This document shows, piece by piece, positions 10,786 through 22,602 of a stretch of DNA of 64,000 nt. Position 1 is the first letter of the stretch. Each line of letters opens with the position of its first letter. Origin of the DNA: Primulina eburnea (Eukaryota > Streptophyta > Magnoliopsida > Lamiales > Gesneriaceae); the NCBI RefSeq assembly GCF_022965805.1, contig NC_133108.1, positions 40,618,051-40,682,050 on the forward strand, in the 5' to 3' direction. The translations under genes and the position numbers were made by a program. The notes under the pieces are model-generated. The model saw only the letters and a list, made by a program, of their open reading frames with translations, was not told the DNA's origin and did not search any database.

Positions 10786-11839
10786 TAAAGATGTCAATGG
10801 GGCGGGTTTGGCTAAACCCAAGACCCTCCCCATTAAAAAAACTTTGACTCATTACCTGCCTCATCCCGATTAAACATTCTCCGGACCTACCCCACCTCAA
10901 ATATGAAATGGAGCCGGGTAGACCCCTGAGACCCGTGAGACCCGAATTTTTTTAAAATAAAAATAATAATATTTCTTCTCAAATGACTGAATTATGAAAC
11001 AGACAAACTTCTAAACAACATTGTGGAAAATTAATTCATGTCTTCGATCGTACTTAATAATAACAAACAAAGTATTTTCACGACATAAAGAATTACATAA
11101 AAAAATTATTAGATCTCCAAAAAAATCTTGACATCCCCAAAAATAAGTCATAACATAATTTAAACAAATCAATATAAAATCAGCGAGTAGGCAATATTTC
11201 AGACACATTTTTCGGGATCATTTTCCTCTTCATCAAGAATGGTGAGATAAGTTGGTAATCTACTTGAAGAATTAACTACAAAATTAAATAGAAAAAGTAC
11301 ATTGGAAGAATAAGAAAGTAAATTGAAAGAATAAAAGTGTAATTTCAAATTGTAAAAAATGTAATTTAAAAAGAGAAATTATATATAGTAAAAAAATTAA
11401 AATGAAAGTACAGTAACAAAATAAAACTGTGCTTTATTTACCTTTCACCTCACCCTACAACCATCTTCGCCAACACAACAATGTCTCCAAAGTCGTTGGA
11501 TTAAGTCTACTAAGATGAGGACCAAGTATTCTTTCACTATTACTAAAAACAAATTCAAATACAACAGTTAACATATAAATAACTAAGATCATTATGGTTG
11601 AGGTGATCTACTAAAAAAATAAAAATTAATAAAACTAAAACCCTAGAATATTTATATCCACATATATGGGGCAGGTATGAGACGGGTATTATAGGACCTA
11701 TAACCCGCCCCATATCCGGACGAGTCTGAAAAATTGGACCCGAGACCCACCTCATGACCCATTTAGTATACTCAAACCCAATCTATACACGCAAATTCAT
11801 TACGGATCTGGGTAAAATTCGGATACATTGACATACCTA
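10786..11839. mobile_element. Non-autonomous hAT-type element (1.05 kb)
   Basis: The left end TAAAGATGTCAATGGGGCGG and right end TTGACATACCTA form the TIR; the interior near both ends repeats inverted GGGGCGGG/CCCGCCCC and GACCCG-type text. It is flanked by ATCTTAGC (10778-10785) and ATCCTAGC (11840-11847), an 8-bp target duplication with one mismatch, as expected for hAT. No transposase frame is seen. Confidence 0.75.
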
Positions 11840-12235
11840 ATCCTAGCTACCCGTGGTCACGAAGGAGCTTTGCACTTTTTTGAAAAGTCAAAAAAAAGCA
11901 GCAATTTTCCAATTATATTACCGTCTACATCTTTGGCATATTTCAAGGCAATAGTACTTGTAAAACTAGGCACCGAATGACTTGCCAGAATCAGGAGCTG
12001 TGCATATTGACTTTCCAATATGTTATTTTGTTTTCCCGACCAAGTTTTTCATCCCTGTACGCCAAACAAAATTAATGTTATTACCTTATTTTCTACATGT
12101 TATTTTTTGAATACATATATATCTCGTTTAATTTTCATATTTATCATGATTTTGTAAGATACTTTTCATCCATGTTCGCAAAAAATATATTATTTTGTTA
12201 TATTTTAGATTAACATTAATATTTGAACTGATGAG

Positions 12236-12729
12236 TAGACCTGGTTTGGTACGGTATATCGATTTTTCCAAATAATATTGTATACTGCACCGAAAAATAA
12301 ATACCGATAACGTACCGAAATTTCGGTATGACATAAATTTTATACCGTTCTTATCAAAAAAATCGGTAACATAAATTACATGTTGTTTTTATAGAAAAAA
12401 ATCGATATGGTATCGGTATAATATCGTGTATATCGAAAATTTTAAAAAAAAAATTGTGTTATTCTCATCACAAAAAAGCTATAAAAACCCAACACAAAAA
12501 ATTAGAATTGAAAGATTAAGTGAGCCCGACAACATTATATTATAATTTTTAAAATATATATAAAAAATCGATATTTCGGATACTGAAATTTTTTAAATTA
12601 CATATGACAACGATACTGATACCGAAACTGTACCGAAATATTCGATATATAACTAAATTCGATGTGTGTTATTTTACGGTATGATAAATGCGATATATCG
12701 GAACAATCGGTAATTTTTTCCCACTCCTA
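12236..12729. mobile_element. hAT-like palindromic MITE
   Basis: TAGACCTGGTTTGGTACGG at the left and CCCACTCCTA at the right enclose many direct and inverted copies of TACCGATA/TATCGGTA and GGTACGGTAT-like text. The flanking 8-mers match at only 5 of 8 positions, so the class is tentative. Confidence 0.5.
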
Positions 12730-13057
12730 GTCTTGAGAGACTGATTTTCTAGGGAAATTACAATTTATAAGTACTTTTTGAGTATATTCCGAGTATCTAT
12801 TAGCTAGCAACCACGGGTGTAAGAGCTACTGTGGGAGGATCTGATAGGGGAAGCAGCCTAATGGGCAGCATAGGCCAACGAAAATCCCCAACTTTTTAAC
12901 CTATGTTATATTACAATAATGTTTCTTTTTTAAATCAATGTCGGTAAACCATTAATTTTTTCTTAATTTTCCTACGAAAACAAACTCTAACTTGCGAAAA
13001 TGACAGTATTAATTAATTTTGACTGAGAACTCTCGATTAAACATGCTGACATTCGAA

Positions 13058-13489
13058 TCAAGTCCCTTTCTTCTTGCTACATATCGCATGCCATGCGAAA
13101 GCGCCTAGAAGAGATGAAGACTTATGATCGCCGATTGATCCAATAGACCAGGATAGTAAATCGTGGTTCGCCCTCATTTTGATCGGTACCGCCCTCGAGA
13201 CATCGGTGATCGGCAGCAAACAATTAGCTAAAAGTGTGCTTCTTGTGGAAGTGAAACAACTCTCCCAATAAAATGGTGGAGGTATATTGTTTACCACCTC
13301 CAAATTTATCTCGAAAAGATCGTCTTCGTCTACTTTTTCTTCGTCTTGCTCTAGATTATATGCTTGGTTTTTTCGGGGCAGTTCCATTTTTTTGGCTTTT
13401 GATTTAGCAAATAAAGCCATGTATGAATGAAGAAGAAGCTTTGCTATTGAGATTAATGGAATTGATTTGTTTAAATTTGTTGCTTTCAA
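13058..13489 (-). CDS. Uncharacterised small acidic plant protein
   Basis: I cannot name this protein. The frame gives 143 residues from the first ATG, or 109 if translation begins at Met35 (13387), which opens MELPRKNQAYNLEQDE. It has a hydrophobic N-terminus (residues 9-22) only in the long form, an acidic stretch (DEEKVDEDDLFE, 49-60), then a strikingly ordered block: INLEVVNNIPPPFYWESCF (61-79), TLLANCLLPITDVSRAVPI (85-103) and SLLGAFAWHAICSKKK at the end. Low-complexity content is small and base composition is higher in GC than the surroundings, which supports real coding. No introns, no known catalytic motif. The hydrophobic start could be a membrane or signal segment, or simply upstream non-coding frame. 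Confidence 0.65.
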   Translation of the reverse strand: MKATNLNKSIPLISIAKLLLHSYMALFAKSKAKKMELPRKNQAYNLEQDEEKVDEDDLFEINLEVVNNIPPPFYWESCFTSTRSTLLANCLLPITDVSRAVPIKMRANHDLLSWSIGSIGDHKSSSLLGAFAWHAICSKKKGT

Positions 13490-13877
13490 AGTATATGTAG
13501 TGTGAAGTTGTGGGATTGGTAGAAGGTGGAGATTGTGTTAGGAATTTAATTCTTCAACAATCTATCTAATTGGATATTATAACTTTGGATTTTTTAATGT
13601 ACTTCGAGATTTGGCAGCTCACCAAAAGTAAACTACTGATGGGAAGTTGACATATAACTCGAAGCTCAGAATTTAATTTTTTTTTTATGGGAATATATTG
13701 TTTAAAGTTCTCTAGTAAAGTAGATGCTAAGTTGGTATACGATATTGTTCCGGGAAACATTGCTCTTTGGGTGGTTGAGTGCAAAACAAGATAAACACAC
13801 ATAAACAAAAACACACGTATAAGATCTTTTGGGATAACCCGGTCTATATTTAAAATGATAAATAGTAATTTTAGCAT

Positions 13878-15437
13878 AAAATATAATACTTTATAATGAA
13901 TGATGTCGGGTTGGAGATCTATCTCATAAAATTGACTTATCGTATGATCTCAATGGAGTTTTTGTGATATGTATACACACATTAAATTTGAATATCAATT
14001 ATAATTTTATATTTGAAATAAATTCTGTATAATAGTGTTGTATAAACTAGGTAGTTTTGACGTGAAGCCAACATGAGAGTGAAACAACGTAACAAATTTT
14101 TTTTATAAAAGCCCAATCTTAATGTAGTGGGCTGGAGGGTTGTAAACTTGTGATAGGTTCCGAACTTTAGGCTTTTATTAAAGGAAGAAAAAAGGATTTA
14201 AATTTTAAATATTAATATGTGCAATATTTGTTTTTCCTGGATTAATGCATATAAATATTAATATATAATAAATCCAACACAAAAATAAAAAATCAAATAA
14301 ATATTAGCACACGTGGATTTGAAGTTTATATACGAAGAGAACATCCGAAAAATCAACTAGTTTTAATAACTAAATCTTTAAGTTTTCTTTTAAGCTTAAA
14401 CTGGGACAAAAAAAATTATTTTAATAGAAATTAGCAACTTTTTAAGTTTTAGTTTATGCGTGAAATACTTTATTTAAATTTTATGTCCAAGTGTGAGAAT
14501 GATATTAGGGATTTTCGTCAACCATTGGAGGGATTCGGGAAGGTCCTGTTATATATATATTGTTTCACGTTAATTTTTTTCAGAATATTCCTCATAATGA
14601 CATGATATTCATGTTATTGACTATTGTATACATAATTTGTTTTTCATACATTGCTATGTTAAGACAGCATTAATGCCTTATTTTTGTTTCAAATTTACGT
14701 AGTACTAAATTTTAAATTTAATTAACTTAGTAGATGAAGACCATTTGAAAGTCAATATAAACTTTTCGAAACTTAAATAGTTGATAAAATTTCAAATAAA
14801 TCGAGAAAATACATATCATAAAAATTATCGGGGCAGTTGGTTTCAATTATTTGATTTATTTATTTCAATATTTTTAGCAAATTTTGGATCTGATTTCACT
14901 AGTTTTCTGTCTTTCTTACACAAGTTATAAATTATTATGTTTTCCAAATGCATGAATCGATGGAGTGGGAGTGTTGACTATGGAGTCTGCGAAAACAAAG
15001 AGAAAACACAACATGAATAAATGACGGCAGTGTCCCATATTGTTCAAAAAACATATGATGATTGCCAAAACATTAATTAATGAAAATTAAATAATAATTT
15101 AAAACTCCCATCATGATTCATTCCGTGTCGAAGGAACTCATATTTCCAATCCGTATTCATTGCAAATCATATATTTTCAGAAGATTTCGTCAATGCCTCA
15201 GATTTTCCTAGAAATTGCAATCATATATTACGCTGTAAAATTTAATAACACTACCATTATTTTTCATTAAGAAATGGAGAAAATTTAATTTAGGTATAAA
15301 AGATTTTAGGTTAATTTAGTTTGTGGGTTTTTCTGCCTTTTCGTACACTGATGGAGAGAAATAATAAAAAAACAAAAAAAAATTATAAGCGTAATCTAAA
15401 TAACTCTTGCTATACATCTGTAAATGTAATAAAATAA
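13878..15437. other. AT-rich intergenic DNA
   Basis: No gene is supported. Short frames are AT-driven and show no family features. Confidence 0.4.
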
Positions 15438-15620
15438 GGCAAAAATTTTTATGCGACGGTCTCACGGGTCATATTTTGTGAGACGGATCTCTTATTTGGA
15501 TCATCCATGAAAAAATATTACTTCTTATGCTTACTGTATTAATTTTTATTGTGAATATCGGTAGAGTTGACCCGTTTCACAGATAAAGATTCGTGAGACC
15601 GTCTAACAAAAAATCTACTC
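15438..15620 (+). mobile_element. MITE family M, copy 3, perfect 9-bp TSD
   Basis: 183 bp from GGCAAAAATTTTTATGCGAC to CTACTC, flanked on both sides by ATAAAATAA (15429-15437 and 15621-15629). The inner GACGGTCTCACGGG and GTTGACCCG blocks are intact. Confidence 0.92.
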
Positions 15621-16404
15621 ATAAAATAATGACTCTTTGCATTTACAAAGTAAATTTTGAAGAAATCGATTTTTGTCAATGTTGTCCTAGGCTGCATGCA
15701 CTGTCTTATCCTTATCCCCAACAATAAAATAAATTATGATCTAAGGGTTCAAGAGTACACCGTGAACATTTATTACGCTACAAATTTTTGCGAATGAGGG
15801 ATTTAAATTGGAGAGGAAATGATGCGTGAGATACTATTTGATTACTAAAGATTTGATGAGGATGCTCAATCAAGCATAGGCAATAATATAGATAGGCCTT
15901 TGTTGGTTTCGAAGAAGCCTATTTGAATAAGAATTTTGACCAAATATTTTTGGAAATTTTTCTCTCTTGCCACATAATTTTTCGAATTTTAAAATTTAAA
16001 ATATCATGTTTTGGTTCGGATCTCATGTCATAATTACATCCACGTGAAAATAGAAAAAATTTATTGTCAAGGAAAATAAACAATAAAATTATTATTATTA
16101 ATATTTTTTAGTTTGAGAGATAATAACATGGTATTAAATAAAAATTAAGTGAAATCAAACAAAGCGACACACGTCTTCTCTTGTAATAAATATTTTTCAT
16201 TTAATAGAATCATCAGAGAATCCAATAAAAATAAACAAGGTGGTCTATTTTGCCTTGAAATTAATTAATTAATTAATTTTCCACTGCAGTCAATCATGGG
16301 CCTAGTTTCCAATTTGACTTATTGAGCTGGTTGCTGATACACAGCGTGCGTGCCCTTGCCCCCTCCAACTTTAGAAATCTTTTATATATATATACACACA
16401 CACA

Positions 16405-16453
<49 letters not shown>

Positions 16454-17000
16454 TGAACGAATTTATTATAAATTGATCTCAAAATCTCGTTTTAAAAATT
16501 TGAGATTTTTTGATGTTAAATGAGAACGGTAACTCGGTAAGTTACGTACGGACATAATTAAATCTAGTCTTGTAATAATACAATGTCGTTTTTAAAATTT
16601 TAAACAGTATTATGTTCTATTTATATAGATTGAATAAATACTTCGACATGAATGCATGAAATTTACATATACAAAAAAATAGATGTTAATACTTTATATA
16701 CTTGAAATAGGAGTTGCGAATTGGGCGAGAAAGGTAGGGATACAGTGAGAAAATAGTTCAATAAAATTTGAAGTAATAATTTATAAATTAAATTAAAAGA
16801 AATATGTATTTTTGCCAAGAAGATGTGTGATAATCATGGTACAGATAAGCAGTTCAGTTTGTTGGTCAACGATGTCATGTCCGTTAGATTATATGTATAA
16901 TGTTAAGTTTTAAAAATTGACATGAACCCTAACATTGACTTCTTGCTTTAATTTTGAAGACATCTCTTTTGATTAGATCCTCCGGTACAGAATCTCTTCG
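15621..17000. other. AT-rich intergenic DNA with microsatellites
   Basis: Includes an (AT)n run at about 16406-16451. No gene is supported. Confidence 0.4.
16406..16451. repeat. (AT)n microsatellite
   Basis: Uninterrupted AT dinucleotides preceded by a short CA run. Confidence 0.95.
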
Positions 17001-17032
17001 ACAAGCCATTTTTGTATTCTTTTGTTTTATTA

Positions 17033-17033
<1 letters not shown>

Positions 17034-17068
<35 letters not shown>

Positions 17069-17070
17069 CA
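17034..17070. repeat. (TTA)n microsatellite
   Basis: About ten TTA/TAT trinucleotides. It produces poly-Tyr and poly-Asn frames on the two strands, which are artefacts. Confidence 0.95.
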
Positions 17071-17622
17071 GATAAACAAAAATAAAAAAAAAAGTAATAT
17101 ATATTTAAGGTGGAGGAAGTTGGTGAAAAATTCTCAATCAAAACATTTTTATGGGTTCACTTCCTACCCACAAAATTATGGTACTATGTCATACAAAATA
17201 TGGTACACTTCATGTGAAAATGTGGTACTAAACAAGTACCCATGGACTGAACACAAAAAATCGACGACTGAAGACTGAAGGCCAATTTCCCGTTTAAGGT
17301 GCAACAAATGTATCGTGAGATGGGTCTCACAATTTTATTTCAGTGTGATTAATGATAGAATCAGAAATATTGAGCTATTTGAATTAAAATTTTAAACTCT
17401 ATAATATTTTATTGTTTCAAATTGAGCTACTCGAGCTGATCAATTAATCCAAAATTTTCTAAATTTAATATACGTAAATTTTTTGGACCACTAGCAACTT
17501 ACATAGGATCCTCTATTGAGTGAACTAGGTCGACCCGATCTTTATTTAAAGTGAAATTAATATTTTTAGCGTTAAAATAATTTTTTATGAGCCCAATCAT
17601 ATAAGTGGTCTATTTAACAAAA

Positions 17623-17803
17623 GGCAAAAATTTGTGTGAGACGGTCTCACGAGTCGTATTTGTGAGACGAATATCTTATTTGGGTAATCTATGAAAAAAT
17701 ATTACTTTTTATGGTAAGAGTATAACTTTTTATTGTGAATATCAGTAGGGTTGACTCATCTCACATATTAGGATACGTGACACAGTCTCACATGAAACGC
17801 ACT
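17623..17803 (+). mobile_element. MITE family M, copy 4
   Basis: Begins GGCAAAAATTTGTGTGAGAC, keeps GGTCTCACGAGTCGTATTTG, CTTTTTATTGTGAATATCAG and GTTGACTCATCTCACA, and ends near CATGAAACGCACT. The ends and flanks are mutated. Confidence 0.85.
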
Positions 17804-18990
17804 ATTAATAAAATTGATCTATGAAACGCTTTGACAAGAGATCTTATATTTAAAAGAAGTGTTGGGTGTCGACACAAGTATGAGACATAGACCGGGCCTT
17901 CAATAGTAAAACCCAAACTAGAATGGCCTCGTTAAATTTGAAATCAAAATTGTTTTTTTACTTGTCTTTCTTTAATTTGAAGATCGCCAACCAATGAGTT
18001 TACGATTTCGTTTCTTCATCATAGATATAGAAAAACAGAACCGAAATCGAAACAGAAACCAATGAATCATAATTATACAGGAGATCAAATTCTATCAAAA
18101 TGTATACTCAATTATAACAGTGAAACTTCAATATATTAAAGTATACAATAATCCTGATTTCATATTTTGATTGTATTTGATCCTAACATAAATTTCTCTT
18201 AAAAATAATTTAAAAATATTTCAAGCAGTCATAAAGATTATAAGGTGTTGAACGCATACATGAGACTAAAATCGTATTATTTGATTGACATTAGTTAGTA
18301 TGATACAAACTTTGCTAAAGTTAAGTGATTTCTAGAGCACCGAAATTTTAAAAAATAAATTTCGTAATTAAATAAAAAGAAACCAATTATAAACTAGAAA
18401 AAACCAAATTTAGTTTGGGTTTTCACCGATTCCTTTCGACAATATATAGGATGGTCAGATTTTATCAGATGGAGTGTTTCGTTTTAATTTAAATTTCACA
18501 TGCAAAGTACTCTTTAAATATCATGGTCTGTAGGCTGTAGCTTACGTACCGTAAATTCAGAGACGTTGATTTTTTCCATCAAAGATTAATGGTAAGCATG
18601 CATGGTTTCTATTAGTATTTGGGGAGGGGGAAGTTTCCGGAACACTGTCAAATTCGAGAATAGCATGCCAATATGTCAAATAGCCGTGGCGGCCGCAATA
18701 TAATGGATATTTAAAAAAATTATATTTAATAAGAGCACGATTCCATCGAGTTTACCCGTATATATGCAACTGATGAGTAATTTCATAGGGAAACAGAAGG
18801 AAGACAGAGTGAGACATGAATAAGAAACATTAATATATATTTCTTGGCTGAGAATTAATCAGCAGACCAATACAAGTTCACAATTTCCCCCACGCAAAAA
18901 AATAAAAAAGGAATTTAACAAAAAACCTTAAAGATCGGAAACTACGTACATTTCATCCTATGTAACAGATTCTAGGACCAGACACTTCTA
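17804..18990. other. AT-rich intergenic DNA downstream of ZPR
   Basis: No gene is supported. The last part probably contains the 3' UTR of the ZPR gene. Confidence 0.35.
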
Positions 18991-19050
18991 ATACTTGTTT
19001 CCTCCGACTATTTCTTTTAACGACTGTGGGGTCTACGGCACGTCCGAATC

Positions 19051-19272
19051 TTATTTTTTGGATGACTTGCCGGACTTGGAGGCGGATAGGTTGAGATCAG
19101 GGATTGAACTGCTGGAGGCGGCGGCGGCGGCGGCGGCGGCGAGCTTCTTTTTGAGCTCAATAAGAAGGGCTTGGTTCTCCTGGTTTAACAGCTCAGCCGT
19201 TTTCCTCAGCTTCTCGTTCTCCTGCATGATGTAGCAGTTCTCCAGGTACAGCTTCGAGTTGAACTTCTCCAT
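19051..19272 (-). CDS. ZPR3: LITTLE ZIPPER protein (ZPR3-like)
   Basis: LITTLE ZIPPER microproteins carry only a leucine zipper and bind HD-ZIP III factors into inactive heterodimers, setting limits on shoot meristem and leaf polarity activity. The 73-residue protein starts MEKFNSKLYLENCYIMQENE and continues KLRKTAELLNQENQALLIEL, the family's signature zipper (about residues 4-44). A run of eight or nine alanines encoded by (GCC)n follows, then SSSSIPDLNLSAS and a basic SGKSSKK tail. TTGGCAG directly before the ATG is a good acceptor, so the leader probably contains an intron; a candidate donor is at 19625. The ATG at 19272 is preferred over the upstream in-frame one because the latter lies in the intron. 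A TATA box is present near 19743. Confidence 0.93.
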   Translation of the reverse strand: MEKFNSKLYLENCYIMQENEKLRKTAELLNQENQALLIELKKKLAAAAAAAASSSSIPDLNLSASKSGKSSKK

Positions 19273-19738
19273 TTCTGCCAACAAGAAACAAGATAACTCA
19301 GCGTGGTATTAACGTTTAAACAAACAGATCCAACGGATTTCTTTTGGATGCTGGCTCACATTGTACTGGCCCAAAAACAGCTTATATTTTCCTAAAATCC
19401 CATTAAATTAATGTCCCATGAAACATGAGAGAAAGAGGAAACAGTCGAGAATTTCATTAATCGAAATAGAACAAGAACAAGAATTCAATATTCCCCAACT
19501 TTACAAATACATTGCAGAAATTTAAAAGGGGCATTGTCTAGCCTTGTTGGTGAAAGAAAGATGGGAGACAGAGAGAAAGTGGTGGGGGCCTATACTTGTT
19601 CAGTTGAGTTTACTAAAAAGATCACCTTTTCAAAGTTAGCACAAGGGGCAGAGTATTTTCTTCTTGAATTGACAGCAAACAAGAGTTGGAAGTAGTTCTG
19701 TTTGGTTGAGTGAGTGGCCAAGTGCGAGTGCACTTGTG

Positions 19739-19747
19739 TATATATAG
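19739..19747 (-). promoter_or_regulatory. TATA box of the ZPR gene
   Basis: On the minus strand the sequence reads CTATATATA. It would place transcription start near 19710 and leave an ~80-nt first leader exon before the AAAAG/GTGATC donor. Confidence 0.6.
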
Positions 19748-19859
19748 AGCAAAAAGGTGGGGCGAGAAAATCTTGACATGCACAAGGAAGTAGGGTAGGG
19801 GGTTTGGTGGTGTCACGAGGAACCCTATAAGGTGTGAAAAGGATCATTTGGCTTACCCA

Positions 19860-21370
19860 ATAGTCTCTGTTGATTTACTTCAACATGAATTCCATCATTT
19901 TGATAATCTGAATGGCTCAAATTCGGTGAAACTTGAAGATTCATGCAAGTTTCACTAGATCGAGCCTCAGGGTGAGTTATTTTGTATAAGGATTTCTATA
20001 TTTTTTTCGAGTTTTTCTGGGTTCCTGAATATAATTTATATATCAAATGATATATATATTTGGTAGGCCGGGGAATGGGGTGGGGTAGGTTGGCCCCTTC
20101 TGTACTCTGGCTTGTGCCACAATAATCATGCATGTGTAAGAAGTGAACGGAGGATTTAATGTGCGCCTTTCCATTTTGCTATGAGTATTATGATGAGGTA
20201 TTTTAGGGGATGGCGTCATGTGAATGATGATTTTTTTGCATGGTTGGCATGGGCTTTTCCGTCATTTCATTGACTGGAACAAGGGTGTTTTGGGGATTTC
20301 AGAAGGGTCCCCCAAAGAGAGGTGGTGGTGTAAGGCTAGGCCGCTGGAAGATTTGCAATGATGGTTTGGATTGGTCCGAACCGAATTGGACAACACCAAC
20401 CCCACACACACCTCATTCATTCTATTTTGTTTGGTTTGGGTCATTTGTTTATTTATATTTATATTGTATATATTTTCATTATAATTTGTATATATTAAAT
20501 AGATGACATTATTTTTCAAAATAATATTCATGTTAATTGTCTGTCTTATCATGAAATTAGTCAAACATTCCATCTATTGTATAATATAGTTTATGATGTC
20601 ATTATTTCTACTTGATTTTGAAATTCATAAAATATAAATTATGATTAAAAAAATTATAATTTTGGCTAGTTAGCTTTAAAAATCATTTTTTATGTTACAA
20701 AATGTTGATTCTATAGTAAATTATTATATAATTTACAATAAAATTATATTTATAAATTATTCCACACAATATACCACTTTAGTTAACTACCGTATGTTGA
20801 TATATGGTGCGGCTTACCGCTTATGTGCCTTGCCGGGGAGTTTGTTTCCTAGGAAATACATATTTATAGAAATTCAAAATCATACTTTATATGTATTTTA
20901 TTCATCAAATTACATTATTTCTAGTGTACCTCATGTGGTTCGTCATTTATTACATCGTACTAAAAATTTCAAATTTGGAATGTTATTATGTTGGAAATTG
21001 TTTAGGAAAGTTCTTTTTGATACTAAAGGTTTATGGATGGTGATTAAACCCTCCATATGAGTAAGAGGTCATTTGATTCGGATGAAAATGTAAATCGAAA
21101 TTCGTATACGAGTAGGCAAGGGAGATGATATCAAATACTGATTCTAGAGCATATATCGCAATATTTCAGTCAGAAATAAATTTCACACGAGAATCGATCT
21201 TACGAAGTCGGGAAATATCAATATGCGTCACTTCAAATCTTACCAACTCGCATAAGCAGAGCTTGTTGATACGTTAAAAACTAATAACCATATGTCCTAA
21301 CAAAACTTGGTCTTTTGGTTTTAATTTAATTTGTGATCATTATTATATAACAAAAGTTTCTATAATTATG
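19860..21370. other. Intergenic DNA upstream of ZPR
   Basis: Presumed distal promoter of ZPR, then AT-rich spacer. Open frames of 88-122 codons here (20240-20506, 20262-20573, 20692-21060) show no recognisable domain and overlap on both strands. Confidence 0.35.
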
Positions 21371-21375
21371 CATAA

Positions 21376-21555
21376 AGTAGGTCTCTTGTGAGACGGTCAC
21401 ATGAATATTTATCTGTGAGACGGGTCAATCATATCGATATTCACAATAAAAAGTAATACTCTTAGCATAAAACTAATAATTTTTCATGGATGATCCAAAT
21501 AAAAGATCTGTCTCACAAAATACGACCGTGAGACCGTCTCACACAAGTTTTTGTC
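21376..21555 (-). mobile_element. MITE family M, copy 5
   Basis: Reverse orientation, from GTAGGTCTCTTGTGAGACGG to ACACAAGTTTTTGTC. Flanks TTATGCATA and TTATGCTTA suggest a 9-bp target duplication with one change. Confidence 0.88.
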
Positions 21556-21559
21556 TTAT

Positions 21560-22255
21560 GCTTATTACCTTTATTTTTGCAAACTAAAAGAAATCTCAAA
21601 AAACTTTAAAAGTTTAAATAATATATTTTTAAAATTATAAAATTCAAATCGTGGTTTTTAATGTACCATGTTTAAGCCTCTGTAAAAAAAATTAAATGTA
21701 ATGAATTTCTTTTTTTATTTTATATTATATTCAAATACGATGTAATAAATGCTATTATTACTTTTGCCCCGGACCAATTTAAAAGGTTGCTTGCAGTTAT
21801 GTTGCAATTTCCAATTTAATGATCCTCTGACAAGAAAATTATGTTGTTCCCAATCAAAAATAGAACAAAAGCGTGTTACAAGAAAGGGCTATTATTATAT
21901 CGGATTCTTTAATTAAATTAGGTCTGAAGATCCAAATGATGGCAAATTAAAAGCGTGTTTGATGATGGTCTAGAACGTCTTTATTAAATTATATTTTTTT
22001 CACGCTTTTTCGCAGCCATTTGAAGTGAGCAAAAGCTGGTAGCTTCCTTTGATGATTCTTGAAAGTGGTTTTGTTTTGGGGGCAAAAGATTTTTGGATGT
22101 CTAAAGTCATAAAAACCATTCATTCATCCCAATTGAGTGCTCATCATGTTTCCTACAATATCTACATGTATTCTCATTATGTTGCCCATATTCATAAATA
22201 AATAAAATAAATCATTAATACATCTTTTTCTCTTTTTCTTTTTTATCACTACTTA
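21560..22255. other. AT-rich intergenic DNA
   Basis: No gene or recognisable element is seen. Confidence 0.35.
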
Positions 22256-22257
22256 AT

Positions 22258-22602
22258 CTAAAATCCAAGCTTGCCGTTTTGTCAAAAACTATAGCTGGTA
22301 GTAATGGTACAACTCAATTATTTTAAACCGCACAACAGTTAAGCATCACGGTTTGATCGCTCTACCAAGTAGGAACAATTATTGCACCCAACAATCTCCC
22401 TCACAATAATTGCACTCCTTGCAATCAATGAAATTGAACTTGTGACCTTGGCTCTGATACCAAGTGTAGGACCGAGCGATTGCCACTTTACCAAAAGTTA
22501 TAGCTGGTGGTAATAGTGTAACTAAGATATTTTAAACCGCACAGCAGGTCAAGTACCACGATTCGATCGATATACCAAACAAAGACAATTATTACACCAA
22601 AA
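22258..22602 (-). mobile_element. TRIM retroelement, family B
   Basis: Two ~135-bp similar LTRs (about 22258-22393 and 22465-22602) flank only ~70 bp. On the minus strand TGGTATCAGAGCC (22449-22462) lies just inside one LTR; it is the expected complement of the initiator tRNA-Met 3' end and therefore a primer-binding site. A purine run, GTGAGGGAGAT, abuts the other LTR. LTR ends are diverged and no target duplication is clear. It encodes nothing. Confidence 0.7.

Noticed and set aside
16929..17278. Frames with poly-Tyr or poly-Asn
   Set aside because: They come from the (TTA)n microsatellite.
20692..21060. 122-codon frame in AT-rich DNA
   Set aside because: No domain, splice context or coding composition could be recognised; not enough to call a gene.
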